A stretch of 64,000 nucleotides of DNA from Yersinia massiliensis CCUG 53443 (GCF_000312485.1 NZ_HE997645.1:319354-383353); one strand, 5' to 3'; shown: positions 40,018 through 49,950, counted from the first letter of the stretch. The notes: generated by a model not told the origin, from the letters alone. Numbers and translations are program-made.

Positions 40018-41796
40018 ATGTTTAAAACAATCCGCATGCGCATCATTGGTACTAGCATCATGATTGTCATTTTCTCCCTGACTATTAGTACATTTTTTAG
40101 TTATAGCGTTGCTGAGAAATATAATGAACAGGCAATTGACAGTACACTTAATGCACTCGCGTCAAGCTACCCACAGGGTATTAGCGATTGGGTAAAATCA
40201 AAAACTGATATGATTGCGTCACTCCAACCCGCCGCATTAACCGCCGACCCGCTCCCCGCCCTTAAACAAATTGCCTCTGCGGGAGGCTTCACCGATGTGT
40301 ATGTCGGTTATGCCAATAAGATAACGCTTTTCACCGGTGAACCTGCTGATGCCGACCCCACCGAACGCCCATGGTATCAGCAAGCAAAGCAAGCAGGTCA
40401 TGCTGTCATCACTCCCCCTTATTTTGATATTGCCTCCCAAACACTGGTGGTGACATTTGCTATTCCACTAATGAAAGAGGGTCATTTGTATGGCGTGATT
40501 GGCGGTGATGTCTCGATGGATAGTGTGATTAATTACGTTAACTCTCTCGATCCGCTGCCGGGTAGTTTCGGCATGTTGGTCGATAGCGCCGGCCTTATCA
40601 TCTCGCACCCCGACACTAACCTCACGCTGAAACCTTTGTCATCGATAACCCGTCACTTGAATCTGAGTGAGGTTTTACAAGGAGACACTCCGGTCGATAT
40701 TCAACTTAATGGCGAAACTAAGCGTGTCAAAGCCATGCCGATAGCCGGCACCGACTGGTACATCATGGTTGTGCAAGACAAAGAAACCTCTTCCGCAGGT
40801 ATGCAATCTCTGCTGATCTCTTCAATCATTATCATGGTGTTGCTGGTTATCGTTTCGGCCATCGCGATTGGCTTTATCATTACCAAATCGTTTAAGCGCC
40901 TCTCAATGGTACGTGACATGCTGGAAACGATGGGGTCTGGTGACGGCGATTTAACACAACGCTTACCCACCGACGGACAGGATGAAGTGACGCAAATTGC
41001 GTTTTCTTTCAACAAATTCGTCGATAAGCTCAGCAAAATTATCGCCGAAATTCGTGTGACCAGCGAATATGTTAAAACAACGGCTGATGAAATCGCGACA
41101 GGCAATAACGATCTGTCAGGCAGAACGCAATCCTCGACGAGCAGTTTGCAGCAAATCGGGGCGTCACTGGCCCAAATTACGGCAACAGTTTCTCAATCAG
41201 TGCGATCAGCCAAAGAGGCTAGTGATACCGCGAAATATGCCTCTGAAGCAGCAGCACAGGGGGATAGCGTGATGTCTGATGTTATCACCACCATGGGGAG
41301 CATCGAACGCGCGTCAGCAAAAGTCAGCGATATTACCGGCGTAATCGATAATATTGCTTTTCAAACCAATATATTGGCACTCAATGCTGCGGTAGAAGCC
41401 GCTCGAGCCGGTGAGCAGGGGCGCGGATTTGCCGTGGTGGCCAATGAAGTTCGTAGTCTGGCCCAGAACAGCGCCCAAGCGGCAAAAGAAATTAAGCTAC
41501 TGATAGAGTCCACAATAAGCAGCGTCTCGTCTGGTTCAGAATTGGTTCATTTGGCCAGCAACAGCATGAGTGACATTGTCAGCAATGTCTCAAATGTCAG
41601 TAGCGTGATGCAGGAAATCACTTCAGCGTCTGAGAAAAAGATGCAGAGTATTAATGAAATAAACCGAGCAATAGGGCAACTAGATAGTATGGTGCAGCAG
41701 AATGCCGATATGGTGGGGAAATCAGCCAAAGCCTCATCGACCTTACAGGAACGGGCAACCGGATTGGCGATAACAGCGGGAAGTTTCAAGGTGTAA
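40018..41796 (+). CDS. Methyl-accepting chemotaxis protein
   Basis: 592 residues from the ATG at 40018; an earlier ATG at 40003 lacks a ribosome site. First transmembrane helix about 8-30, periplasmic Cache-like sensor (about 35-265, with [11 protein letters not shown] and [10 protein letters not shown]), second helix about 268-290, HAMP, and a signalling domain with the tip [30 protein letters not shown]. The C-terminus ends GSFKV without an NWETF-type pentapeptide for CheR/CheB tethering. PWYQQA fits dCache amino-acid or carboxylate receptors; the ligand is not predictable. It is the only receptor gene in the locus. Confidence 0.95.
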   Translation: MFKTIRMRIIGTSIMIVIFSLTISTFFSYSVAEKYNEQAIDSTLNALASSYPQGISDWVKSKTDMIASLQPAALTADPLPALKQIASAGGFTDVYVGYANKITLFTGEPADADPTERPWYQQAKQAGHAVITPPYFDIASQTLVVTFAIPLMKEGHLYGVIGGDVSMDSVINYVNSLDPLPGSFGMLVDSAGLIISHPDTNLTLKPLSSITRHLNLSEVLQGDTPVDIQLNGETKRVKAMPIAGTDWYIMVVQDKETSSAGMQSLLISSIIIMVLLVIVSAIAIGFIITKSFKRLSMVRDMLETMGSGDGDLTQRLPTDGQDEVTQIAFSFNKFVDKLSKIIAEIRVTSEYVKTTADEIATGNNDLSGRTQSSTSSLQQIGASLAQITATVSQSVRSAKEASDTAKYASEAAAQGDSVMSDVITTMGSIERASAKVSDITGVIDNIAFQTNILALNAAVEAARAGEQGRGFAVVANEVRSLAQNSAQAAKEIKLLIESTISSVSSGSELVHLASNSMSDIVSNVSNVSSVMQEITSASEKKMQSINEINRAIGQLDSMVQQNADMVGKSAKASSTLQERATGLAITAGSFKV

Positions 41797-41823
41797 ACGC
41801 ACGAATGTCATAATGGGTGAAAT

Positions 41824-41853
41824 TATTATTGGGGCAACCGTGCCCCAATAATA
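41824..41853 (+). terminator. Terminator after the chemoreceptor gene
   Basis: A perfect 13-bp stem TATTATTGGGGCA / TGCCCCAATAATA with the tetraloop ACCG, followed by TTT. It lies 28 bases after the stop. Confidence 0.85.
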
Positions 41854-42061
41854 TTTGTAGTACTTGGTATCATGTTATACCAACCGCAGACTATCAATTT
41901 CATGTGTTTTATTATCATCAACTGAAAAAACGACAGGTGAAAATATACCGTTCAGATAAATAAAAATCTCCCTCGGAATCCTATTAACGTTGACAGGTTT
42001 CCATTTACTATTAATCAACTTCCATTTCTAATGCAATATACTGATAGGATTATCCATTCAC

Positions 42062-42625
42062 TTACTGCGCGATTAAATTAACGAACCGATAGATACCAAT
42101 CTTATTGGTGATGCCCACTTTCTTCATAATACTGTCTCGGCTGTAGTAGCTGGACGAGCCAAATCGATTTTTTTGATATCGAGTAATCGTCGCCATCGAT
42201 TTGTTGTTTTTCATCATATTGATGATCTCTTTCTCTTTGATGGTGAGTGAACGCATAATCTCGCAATGCGGGCATAAATCACCATTCCCCCCCTGTACTG
42301 CGGTATCAATCGCCATTTGGATACTCATTTTGAAGCACTCTAATGACTCACCACTTTTCATATAGATAGCATCGTTGGCAGTACAACCTTCCCATCCGCG
42401 ACTGATTATCGTGATAATCGCGACATTTTTATGCAATAAATCACAGGTGCATTGTTGCAAGCTGGCCGGTTTTGATCGAAAAAGAATTTTCAGTTCTTCT
42501 GTTTCACTCGTGAGATCTGACATTTCAACCCAACGGGTATTTTCAGCACCAAGAAGTTGTTCTACTAATATATAACAACCTGCCTGCATATAATTATCTA
42601 AGTCTTGAAAAGCAACAGCAGCCAT
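42062..42625 (-). CDS. Orphan LuxR-type transcriptional regulator
   Basis: 187 residues. The C-terminal part (about 125-187) follows the LuxR helix-turn-helix pattern (LTIKEKEIINMMKNNKSMATIT, then SRDSIMKKVGITNKIGIYRF) but is divergent and has an insertion before the recognition helix. The N-terminal 120 residues match no sensor domain I recognise; they carry cysteines in QCTCDLL and CPHCEIM. It sits alone between the chemoreceptor and cheW, both transcribed away or separated by gaps, so it has its own promoter. Regulation of motility genes is possible but only inferred from location. Confidence 0.72.
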   Translation of the reverse strand: MAAVAFQDLDNYMQAGCYILVEQLLGAENTRWVEMSDLTSETEELKILFRSKPASLQQCTCDLLHKNVAIITIISRGWEGCTANDAIYMKSGESLECFKMSIQMAIDTAVQGGNGDLCPHCEIMRSLTIKEKEIINMMKNNKSMATITRYQKNRFGSSSYYSRDSIMKKVGITNKIGIYRFVNLIAQ

Positions 42626-42997
42626 AGAATAGCCCCCTTTAAGTTTTATATTTAAGTGAATATAAAAATACTTACACCCAAAGAATATTGATGAGAATTA
42701 GTGCATTGCTTAATCGAAGAAAAAGCTAATGACGTGTATATGTGTCAGGTGATAATGGCAGTTAATGCTAAAACATGGTGACTTTATTAATAACACCAAC
42801 AGGATAAAAACTGGGAATAACACTTAAACTGACACGTTAGAAAACCGTATTTCAATAACGATAAGCCCATAGTCAAATAACGATAATCGCGTTGCCTATG
42901 GGCATAGAAACAAAAAAGTTTATACCGCGGTTCGAACCATGAATGACTGATTAGCGATTAATATTTTAATTCAACCAGCAACACTCAAATTCAACCA
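42626..42997. other. Intergenic region between LuxR-type gene and cheW
   Basis: 372 bp of AT-rich DNA with no gene. It should hold the promoter of the LuxR-type regulator. It also contains an inverted repeat GCCCATAG / CTATGGGC (42866-42873, 42897-42904) that may terminate the cheA-cheW transcript, and the tandem repeats at the cheW stop. Confidence 0.4.
42866..42904 (-). terminator. Possible terminator downstream of cheW
   Basis: An 8-bp stem GCCCATAG / CTATGGGC surrounds a smaller AACG / CGTT stem. It lies about 95 bp after the cheW stop on the minus strand; the U tract is poor. Confidence 0.35.
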
Positions 42998-43019
42998 TTA
43001 ACACTCTAATTCAACCATC
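42968..43019. repeat. 20-bp tandem repeats over the cheW stop codon
   Basis: Units AATTCAACCAGCAACACTCA (42968-42987), AATTCAACCATTAACACTCT (42988-43007) and a partial third (43008-43019). The cheW stop is at 42998-43000, so the last codons (MVELEC-stop) are repeated downstream. It parallels the duplication at the flhE stop. Confidence 0.88.
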
Positions 43020-43501
43020 TTTTCGACGAGTGCGATTTCTTCGCTATTTAGCAGCTTCTCAATATCGACGAGAATCAACATGCGGTCATCCAACGCGCCT
43101 AGCCCAAGCAGATACTCCGTCGATAAGGTTACAGAGAAATCAGGTGCAGGCTTAATTTTTGCGGCCTCCAGCGACAAGACATCTGAAACACCATCTACAA
43201 CGATTCCGACAACACGATCACCTAAATTAAGGACTATCACCACGGTGCTTTCGTTAATTTCAGCAGAGCTCAGTTGAAACTTCACCCGCAGATCGACGAT
43301 CGGCACAATTGCACCGCGTAAATTGGTGACACCAGCGATAAATTTTGGCGCATTGGCAATCCGAGTCACACGATCATAGCCTCGAATTTCTTGTACTTTA
43401 AGAATTTCAATACCGTATTCTTCTGCCCCTAACCGGAAGATGAGATATTCGTGCCCATGATTGTCGTTGACGAGTTCTTTATCTGAACTAGAAAAATTCA
43501 T
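42998..43501 (-). CDS. cheW: Chemotaxis coupling protein CheW
   Basis: 167 residues, one CheW domain with [37 protein letters not shown] and [11 protein letters not shown]. It links receptors to CheA. Its last codons lie in a tandem repeat. It is 24 bp after cheA. Confidence 0.98.
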   Translation of the reverse strand: MNFSSSDKELVNDNHGHEYLIFRLGAEEYGIEILKVQEIRGYDRVTRIANAPKFIAGVTNLRGAIVPIVDLRVKFQLSSAEINESTVVIVLNLGDRVVGIVVDGVSDVLSLEAAKIKPAPDFSVTLSTEYLLGLGALDDRMLILVDIEKLLNSEEIALVEKMVELEC

Positions 43502-43525
43502 TGTTTAACCTTTCTTAATGCAGCG

Positions 43526-45553
43526 TTAATTAATATTGATAGGCATTGATTTATTTTTTGACAAACTGGTCAGCATTGCGACATCCAAAATCAATGCCAC
43601 GCTGCCATCGCCAAGGATCGTTGCAGCAGAAATCCCCGGAACTTTGCGATAATTTTGTTCCATATTTTTGACAACAACTTGATGTTGACCCACCAGTTGG
43701 TCGACCAGTAATGCATACCGGCTCCCACCGCCTTGGACAATCACCGCAATTCTTTCATTGATATCGTTGGGTTCCTCGGGAATATCGAAAACCTTATGCA
43801 ACTCAATCAATGGCAAATACTCTTCACGAATTTGTAGCACCATCTCGCCGCCGGCCATTTTGTAGAGTGATTTGTCACTTAACAGCAATGATTCCATTAC
43901 CGTGCTCAATGGAAGAACATAGATTTCGTCACCTGCGCGTATGGACATGCCATCAAGGATCGCTAACGTCAGTGGCAGGATGATACGGATCTTAGAGCCT
44001 TTACCTTGTTCGGAGTGGATCTCTACGTATCCCCCCATTTCCTGAATATTACGTCGGACGACATCCATCCCCACGCCACGCCCAGAAACATCAGTCACTT
44101 TTTCGGCGGTAGAGAATCCTGCAGCAAAAATCAGCATCCAAACTTCTTCATCCGGCATGCTATCGCTGACCAACAACCCTTGGGATTGCGCACGAGCCAG
44201 AATTTTCTCGCGATTAAGCCCTGCTCCATCATCAATGACCTCAATGATAATGTTGCCGCCATGATGTTCCGCGGACAGCGTTAAATTACCCTGTTCAGGT
44301 TTGCCGTTAGCACGGCGCGTAGCCATGGACTCAATACCATGGTCAAGGCTGTTACGGACTAGATGAGTTAATGGATCAATAATGCGTTCAATCACACTTT
44401 TATCGAGTTCAGCAGATCCCCCAACCAGAGTCAGCTCCACTTGTTTGTCGAGCTTACCGGCAAGGTCATGCACCAGTCGCGGGAAGCGGCTAAAGACATA
44501 TTCCATTGGCATCATGCGTGTCGACATCACCGACTGCTGCAAATCGCGAGCGTTACGTTCTAGCTGAGCGATGCTGGAAATAAGCGCTTCATATTTCGCT
44601 GGATCGAGCTGCGTAGAAAGCTGAGTCAACATGGCCTGAGTAATAATCAGTTCGCCGACTTGGTTGATGATTTGGTCAACTTTTTCGACTGCAACACGGA
44701 TGCTACTGGACTCGCTACCTTGACTACGGGAAGGTGCGCGTGATTTTCGCTGTGCCACTTGAGGCTCAGCTTTAGGTGTTGCAGGGGGGACTTTCTCTTT
44801 CGGCTCGATTTTATCAACGACAGGTGCCACAGGCTCTGAAACTGCCCCGACACTTAAAATAATGTCATTGTCATCCAGCAGAAAACTCAACACTGCCCGA
44901 ATATCATCTTGCGACTCGCTGGTTTTGAGCACCAACGTCAAGGTATCGCCTTGGTATTGCGGGTTCTCAACTGTTCCAAGCAACCCTAATTCATTAATCA
45001 ACGGCTGGCGGTCAGTCTCTCGCAGTTTCCGCAGTTCGACTTGAATGACACTCGTCCCTACTGGCGCAGGGGTAATGACCTCAGCAGCCAATGCTTGATC
45101 AGCCAGCAGCTCTTCCACCAATACAATAGGCGCTTCAACTTGCGTGTTTGCGACACCATAGCCCTGCTTAGCTTCTTCGGCCATCTGGCGAAGTGCTTCG
45201 CAAATGTATTTAAATCTCTCCTGATCAGGTTCCTGTGATGATTTATACGCATCCAGTTGATCCTGCATAATATCTTTACTCTCCAGAAACAAATTAACAA
45301 TTTTATTGCTGAGCTGCAGTTCGCCGCGTCGTGCATCGTCGAGCAGGTTTTCAAGTATGTGGGTCGTTTCTTGCAAGACAATAAACCCGAATGTACCTGC
45401 GCCACCTTTAATTGAGTGCGCTGCTCTGAATATGGCATTCAGGCTCTCAGTATCAGGAGAGGCAAAATCAAGCTCTAACAGATGCTTCTCCATATCTGCC
45501 AAAAGCTCATCGGCTTCATCAAAAAAAGTCTGATAAAAATCACTGAAATCCAT
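43526..45553 (-). CDS. cheA: Chemotaxis sensor kinase CheA
   Basis: 675 residues. P1 phosphotransfer domain with His46 in AAHSIKGGAGTFG, P2 CheY/CheB-binding domain (about 160-240), dimerisation P3, ATP-binding P4 (N box HLVRNSLDHGIE, G box DDGAGL, SGRGVGMDVV) and CheW-like P5. Follows motB by 21 bp, the same motA-motB-cheA-cheW order as E. coli. Confidence 0.98.
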   Translation of the reverse strand: MDFSDFYQTFFDEADELLADMEKHLLELDFASPDTESLNAIFRAAHSIKGGAGTFGFIVLQETTHILENLLDDARRGELQLSNKIVNLFLESKDIMQDQLDAYKSSQEPDQERFKYICEALRQMAEEAKQGYGVANTQVEAPIVLVEELLADQALAAEVITPAPVGTSVIQVELRKLRETDRQPLINELGLLGTVENPQYQGDTLTLVLKTSESQDDIRAVLSFLLDDNDIILSVGAVSEPVAPVVDKIEPKEKVPPATPKAEPQVAQRKSRAPSRSQGSESSSIRVAVEKVDQIINQVGELIITQAMLTQLSTQLDPAKYEALISSIAQLERNARDLQQSVMSTRMMPMEYVFSRFPRLVHDLAGKLDKQVELTLVGGSAELDKSVIERIIDPLTHLVRNSLDHGIESMATRRANGKPEQGNLTLSAEHHGGNIIIEVIDDGAGLNREKILARAQSQGLLVSDSMPDEEVWMLIFAAGFSTAEKVTDVSGRGVGMDVVRRNIQEMGGYVEIHSEQGKGSKIRIILPLTLAILDGMSIRAGDEIYVLPLSTVMESLLLSDKSLYKMAGGEMVLQIREEYLPLIELHKVFDIPEEPNDINERIAVIVQGGGSRYALLVDQLVGQHQVVVKNMEQNYRKVPGISAATILGDGSVALILDVAMLTSLSKNKSMPININ

Positions 45554-45574
45554 CTTATCTCGTCCTGAAGGGTG

Positions 45575-46492
45575 TTATTCGTTGCCCTGGCTCTCACTGC
45601 GATCCGGCTCAGAGGGTAGTTTTAATTGAGATTGCACATCGGCGGTGTTAGCACCGGTATTAACGCTTTGAATGAGTGAATCTTCCTGAAAAATCTCTTT
45701 CTCTTTACTCTTTGTCAGTATCAATAACGTGATACGGCGATTTGCCGGCGCATCTGGTTGAGAGTCACCCATCGACATATTGCTCGCGACACCAATCACC
45801 TGAAGCACCTTGTCGGTATGTAACCCACCATTCACAAGAACCTGACGAGAGGCATTTGACCTATCAGAAGAAAGCTCCCAATTGCTGTAACCCACCTCAC
45901 CATTAGCATAAGGTAATGAATCGGTATGCCCTGTCAGCGTCATGCGGTTCGGAATATCATTAAGTATTGGCACCAAGGCTTGGAGAATATGCACCATGTA
46001 TTCTTCAGGCTTCTTGCTGCCAACTTTAAACATTGGGCGTTCCTGACTATCAATTATCTGGATCAACAGCCCGCTATCGATAATGGTCAGCAGTAAATTG
46101 GATTTAAAATCATTAAGCCGCGGATCGACATTAATTAACTCTTCGATTTTGTCTTTTAATCTGCCAAGGTCTTGCAGCCCAGTATTATCTTCATATCTGA
46201 GTTCTTCTCCGTCCTGCTTTAACATATCGTCGCCGCCTCCGGGAATAACACTGTCACTCAGGCTATTTTTATCGCCGTTAGAAAGCGCTACGTTCACCGG
46301 AGCTTTAAAATATTCAGCGATGTGCTGACGCTCTTGCGGCGTGGAATTTGACAGCAACCACATCACTAAAAAGAAAGCCATCATGGCGGTCATAAAGTCC
46401 GCATAAGCAATTTTCCAGGACCCTCCGTGATGGCCCCCGCCATGGCTTTTCGATTTTTTGACGACAATAATGTTATGAGGCTTTTTACTCAT
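45575..46492 (-). CDS. motB: Stator protein MotB
   Basis: 305 residues. Proton-binding Asp32 lies in KIAYADFMTAMMAFFLVMWLL. Plug region and C-terminal OmpA-like peptidoglycan-binding domain (TLTGHTDSLPYANG, NWELSSDRSNASR). It anchors the stator. It overlaps motA by 4 bp. Confidence 0.98.
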   Translation of the reverse strand: MSKKPHNIIVVKKSKSHGGGHHGGSWKIAYADFMTAMMAFFLVMWLLSNSTPQERQHIAEYFKAPVNVALSNGDKNSLSDSVIPGGGDDMLKQDGEELRYEDNTGLQDLGRLKDKIEELINVDPRLNDFKSNLLLTIIDSGLLIQIIDSQERPMFKVGSKKPEEYMVHILQALVPILNDIPNRMTLTGHTDSLPYANGEVGYSNWELSSDRSNASRQVLVNGGLHTDKVLQVIGVASNMSMGDSQPDAPANRRITLLILTKSKEKEIFQEDSLIQSVNTGANTADVQSQLKLPSEPDRSESQGNE

Positions 46493-47379
46493 GAGCCGCT
46501 TTCCGCGGTTGCACTAGCAGCAGGTGATTTGACCTGGCGAACATGATCTTCCAGTTCCGTAAAACTTGGACGCTCTCTTGAAAAGAGTGTTTTACGTCCA
46601 AATTCAACGGCAATCTGTGGCGCATAACCGTGCAAGCTGGAAAGCAACGTGACTTTTATACAGCACAACATCTTGGTATGTTCCGCGCTCTTTTGACGCA
46701 ATAACGAGGCTAGGGGTAGAACAAAGCCGTAAGCCAGCAAAATACCTAAGAAGGTTCCGACCATCGCATGAGCAATCAGCTCACCCATTTCCGCCGCCGG
46801 CCGGTCTGCTGCTGCCAACGCATTCACCACCCCCATAACAGCCGCCACGATACCAAAAGCAGGTAACGCATCACCCATCACATTCAAGCTGCCTGCAGAG
46901 ACTTCATCTTCATGTTCACTGGTTTCGATCTCCTCATCCATTAAGGATTCCATTTCGAATGTGTTCATGCTGCCGCTTATCATTAAGCGGAGATAATCGA
47001 TCAAGAAATTCATTAAAATAGGATCACTGAGCAGCCTCGGATAAGCCGCAAAAATAGCGCTGTTCTCTGGATCTTCTATATCGTTCTCTAAAGCAACCAG
47101 CCCTCCTTGGCGGCTTTTGGCTAATAGCAAAAAGATCATTGCCAATAAATCCATGTAGAGTTCTTTGGTATAACGCGAACTCTTAAGTAATTTAGGGAAG
47201 GACGATAATGTTCCTTTTATCGCATTGCCATTGTTGCCAACAATAAATGCTCCAATGCCAGCACCACCGATAATGAGCAATTCGGTCGGCTGATAAAGCA
47301 CAGCAAGTTGGCCACCAGATAGCACAAAGCCACCAAACACGGTTGCAAGAACAACGATATATCCGAGAATAACGAGCAC
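46489..47379 (-). CDS. motA: Stator protein MotA
   Basis: 296 residues starting at a GTG (AAGGAG 5 bases upstream). Four transmembrane helices; the cytoplasmic loop contains RLLSDPILMNFLIDYLRLM, and GDALPAFGIVAAVMGVVNAL spans helix 3. It conducts protons with MotB. No convincing sigma-28 promoter is visible in the 125 bp up to flhC, though this gene is usually a late class. Confidence 0.97.
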   Translation of the reverse strand: MLVILGYIVVLATVFGGFVLSGGQLAVLYQPTELLIIGGAGIGAFIVGNNGNAIKGTLSSFPKLLKSSRYTKELYMDLLAMIFLLLAKSRQGGLVALENDIEDPENSAIFAAYPRLLSDPILMNFLIDYLRLMISGSMNTFEMESLMDEEIETSEHEDEVSAGSLNVMGDALPAFGIVAAVMGVVNALAAADRPAAEMGELIAHAMVGTFLGILLAYGFVLPLASLLRQKSAEHTKMLCCIKVTLLSSLHGYAPQIAVEFGRKTLFSRERPSFTELEDHVRQVKSPAASATAESGS

Positions 47380-47504
47380 AATAACTCCTTAAGGCTTGTA
47401 AATAATTGCTTATCAATTTGCCAAGGCTGCGCGCAGCAAATAGAGCAACACCGCATCAATTATTAAGATACGTTTTAGTACGACTTGAAATATTCCTAAT
47501 GACT

Positions 47505-48062
47505 TTACATTGACGCGCTTGGCTGAGTAATTGCAACACCTCTATTAATTGTCTTTTTTACTGCGCGAGAAGGCGTACAGCATAGGCTGCAAATAAATGG
47601 CTTATCGCTATGTTCATGGGTAACAACAAAGGTACCACCACAACTGCAACATTTAGTATGTTTAATCATACCGCAGTCAATGAAACGAACTAATGTCCAG
47701 GCACGAGTTAACCCTAATACAGGCTTTTCGCTCTGATTCCCGTAACACTGCTCATTATAAAGTTTATAGGCTTTGACGATATGTTCGATAGTATGACCCG
47801 TTAGCGTTTTCTTTAAGTACAAATAGATATTATAAAACATTGACGAGTGAACATTTTGCTCCCAAGCCATAAACCAGTCAGGTGAAAATGGTAATAATCC
47901 TTTCGGTGGCGAACAACCTTTTAGTTCTTTATAAAGCCTTAACAATCTTCTCCGACTTAAGCTAGTTTCATTTTCTAGCACTTGCATTCTCGCACCAAGA
48001 GAGATTAATTCCATGGCAATATTGGTTTCTTTTATTTCATCTAAAAGGCTTTTATTCGTCAT
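47505..48062 (-). CDS. flhC: Flagellar master regulator subunit FlhC
   Basis: 185 residues from the ATG at 48062, chosen because GGAGGT precedes it by 7 bases; an in-frame upstream start overlaps flhD by 4 bp. The zinc site C138-X2-C141 and C158-X2-C161 is present. It forms FlhD4C2, which activates class II flagellar promoters. Confidence 0.97.
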   Translation of the reverse strand: MTNKSLLDEIKETNIAMELISLGARMQVLENETSLSRRRLLRLYKELKGCSPPKGLLPFSPDWFMAWEQNVHSSMFYNIYLYLKKTLTGHTIEHIVKAYKLYNEQCYGNQSEKPVLGLTRAWTLVRFIDCGMIKHTKCCSCGGTFVVTHEHSDKPFICSLCCTPSRAVKKTINRGVAITQPSASM

Positions 48063-48076
48063 TATCCCACCTCCAA

Positions 48077-48424
48077 TCATGATGCAGCAGAGTTATTATC
48101 TGAGAGTGAGTCAAGTAGATCAGTTGACAGAATAATTCCTGTATGGATACGTTGAAGCGCATCAATACGGGAGTCTCTTGTCAAACAATTAATAACAGCC
48201 TCATTATCTAGACGTAAACGACAAATAAGCTGACCACTCGTAGAAAGCTTAATCAATTTGGGTAAAGATAAGTCCTTCAGCATTTCAATAGTACTGTCTT
48301 CTAAACCAAGCCTAAAACCGGATGTGAATTTATCATCGCGAATTAATTGCTGCGCCAGTAATAAATAAGAGAGATTTATATCATGAATATTTTGGAGTAA
48401 CTCGTTATAATCTACAGTGTTCAT
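48077..48424 (-). CDS. flhD: Flagellar master regulator subunit FlhD
   Basis: 115 residues, with IHDINLSYLLLAQQLIRDDKFTSGFRLGL and SLPKLIKLSTSGQLICRLRLDN, the FlhD signature. Partner of FlhC. 408 bp of noncoding DNA lie upstream, typical of the heavily regulated flhDC promoter. Confidence 0.97.
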   Translation of the reverse strand: MNTVDYNELLQNIHDINLSYLLLAQQLIRDDKFTSGFRLGLEDSTIEMLKDLSLPKLIKLSTSGQLICRLRLDNEAVINCLTRDSRIDALQRIHTGIILSTDLLDSLSDNNSAAS

Positions 48425-48832
48425 TTAATTTATCTATTTTGCAGTAAAAAAACGGTAATTTCATTTAATGAAAATCATCAACCTTTAGACTCAGAAGAAT
48501 GACAATAATGAGCCCTGGCTTCTGCTTATAATTATTCGTTTTTTTGTGTGTAGGTGCAAGCGTTTCTATCTCTAGTTACGTAAAGATCGCATATTCAATC
48601 CAATAATCTAAATCTTAGGATTTTATAAAATAAAAGCACTGTTAACATATTGCGTTAAAAAATAACAATTTAAACCATAAAATTAAAACCCTTTATATTC
48701 AATTAGATACAAAGATTGTTAGCATGATTTATGAACTTATAAAAAACTTATAAATCACTAAGAACTGATTTTTAAACTAGACAAATGTTTTTATACTTAA
48801 TTATTAAGTTTATTCACAATAATACTTTGATC
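48425..48832. promoter_or_regulatory. flhDC upstream region
   Basis: 408 bp with no gene, very AT-rich. It must hold the flhDC promoter(s) and leader. I cannot read a definite CRP, RcsB or OmpR site. A palindrome ACTTAAT-T-ATTAAGT lies at its distal end, near the fliA stop. Confidence 0.45.
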
Positions 48833-49555
48833 CTATTGGTTAATATTTAACTTTGCACGCAATCTTTTAATCGCCTGACTATGTAGTTGGCTAACTCTTG
48901 TTTCCGTAACACCGAATGCCAAGGCGATCTCTTTCATGTTTAGATCTTGCTGGTAGTAGAGACTGAGCAATAATTGGTCACGTTCAGATAGTTCTTTGAT
49001 TTGCTCACTGACATGTTTGGTTAAATTCTGCAAAATAAGGCTATTGGCCGGATCAAGATACTCCTGCTGTATTCCTATTTCACCAATATCATCGAGAAAC
49101 TCTTCCTGTAACTCTTCAAGCGAATATAGCTGGCTAGTATTACTGTCCATCAACATCTGTTGATAATCTTGTAATGACACATCCATCTCAGCCGCTATTT
49201 CAGCTTCCGTAGCAGAAACGCCATTTTTTTGCTCGAGTCGAGTAATCGTCGCTGCGATTTCTCGATTATTCGCGCGAACACGTCTAGGAACCCAGTCACG
49301 TTCGCGAAGCTCATCAATTAAAGCATAGCGAATGCGATAAGAAATAAATGTACTCATCGCAATGCTCTTTTTAGCATCATACTGGTCTATGGCGTTCAAA
49401 AAACCAATGGAACCTGCTTGAATAAGATCATCGAGTTCCACACTTGCCGGTAAGCGTGCCTGTAATTTTAAAGCCTCTTGTCTCACTAAATATTGATATT
49501 TAGCCCATACTACATTTTTATCAATCGTGCCTTCAGGGGTATATATTCCGTCCAC
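48833..49555 (-). CDS. fliA: Flagellar sigma factor FliA (sigma-28)
   Basis: 240 residues from a GTG start (GGAA about 9 bases upstream). Region 2 includes DDLIQAGSIGFLNAIDQYD and STFISYRIRYALIDELRERDWVPR; region 4 ends with MKEIALAFGVTETRVSQLHSQAIKRLR. It directs late flagellar genes and is inhibited by FlgM. Unusually it lies directly upstream of flhD, not beside fliC; no fliZ follows. Confidence 0.98.
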   Translation of the reverse strand: MDGIYTPEGTIDKNVVWAKYQYLVRQEALKLQARLPASVELDDLIQAGSIGFLNAIDQYDAKKSIAMSTFISYRIRYALIDELRERDWVPRRVRANNREIAATITRLEQKNGVSATEAEIAAEMDVSLQDYQQMLMDSNTSQLYSLEELQEEFLDDIGEIGIQQEYLDPANSLILQNLTKHVSEQIKELSERDQLLLSLYYQQDLNMKEIALAFGVTETRVSQLHSQAIKRLRAKLNINQ

Positions 49556-49950
49556 AATAATTTTCCAAGCTGTATGTCATATAGACTATTATTGTTTATT
49601 GAACCAAAAGCACATAGTCGGATAAGCGAAAGAAATAGGCTGTATATAAGCCAATGGTAGCGTTAAATTCATTTCAAATAACATTTGAAACTCAATTTAT
49701 CATGCTATTTATTAGGATAGAGCCATTCCACAATTATTAAGATAAGGCCATTATACAAGCTATGACACCATCCTAATGAATTGACTCAATACTAACATTT
49801 TTATTCAATCGTATTTCTCAGACAAAAGATTAACCTGTAAAATAGACTCAGGCCATTTTCATGCCATCACATAGACATGAACCAATGACTTTCAATATCA
49901 ATAATTCTAACGGTAAAGTTAATTATCTCGGCAACACATTAAATAACAGA
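49556..49950. other. Intergenic region upstream of fliA
   Basis: 395 bp between flgL and fliA, no gene seen. It contains paired 21-bp direct repeats described separately, about 150-200 bases upstream of fliA. No terminator for the flgKL transcript is obvious. Confidence 0.4.
49707..49752 (-). promoter_or_regulatory. Two 21-bp direct repeats upstream of fliA, possible FlhDC site
   Basis: On the minus strand AATGGCTCTATCCTAATAAAT and AATGGCCTTATCTTAATAATT match at 17 of 21 positions, 25 bp apart. Each starts with the AATGGC half of the enterobacterial FlhD4C2 box. The activator normally binds inverted halves, so direct orientation makes the assignment tentative. Confidence 0.4.

Noticed and set aside
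47380-47504. Sigma-28 promoter for motA
   Set aside because: TAAAGTCA is present on the minus strand but no GCCGATAA-like element follows at 11 bp.
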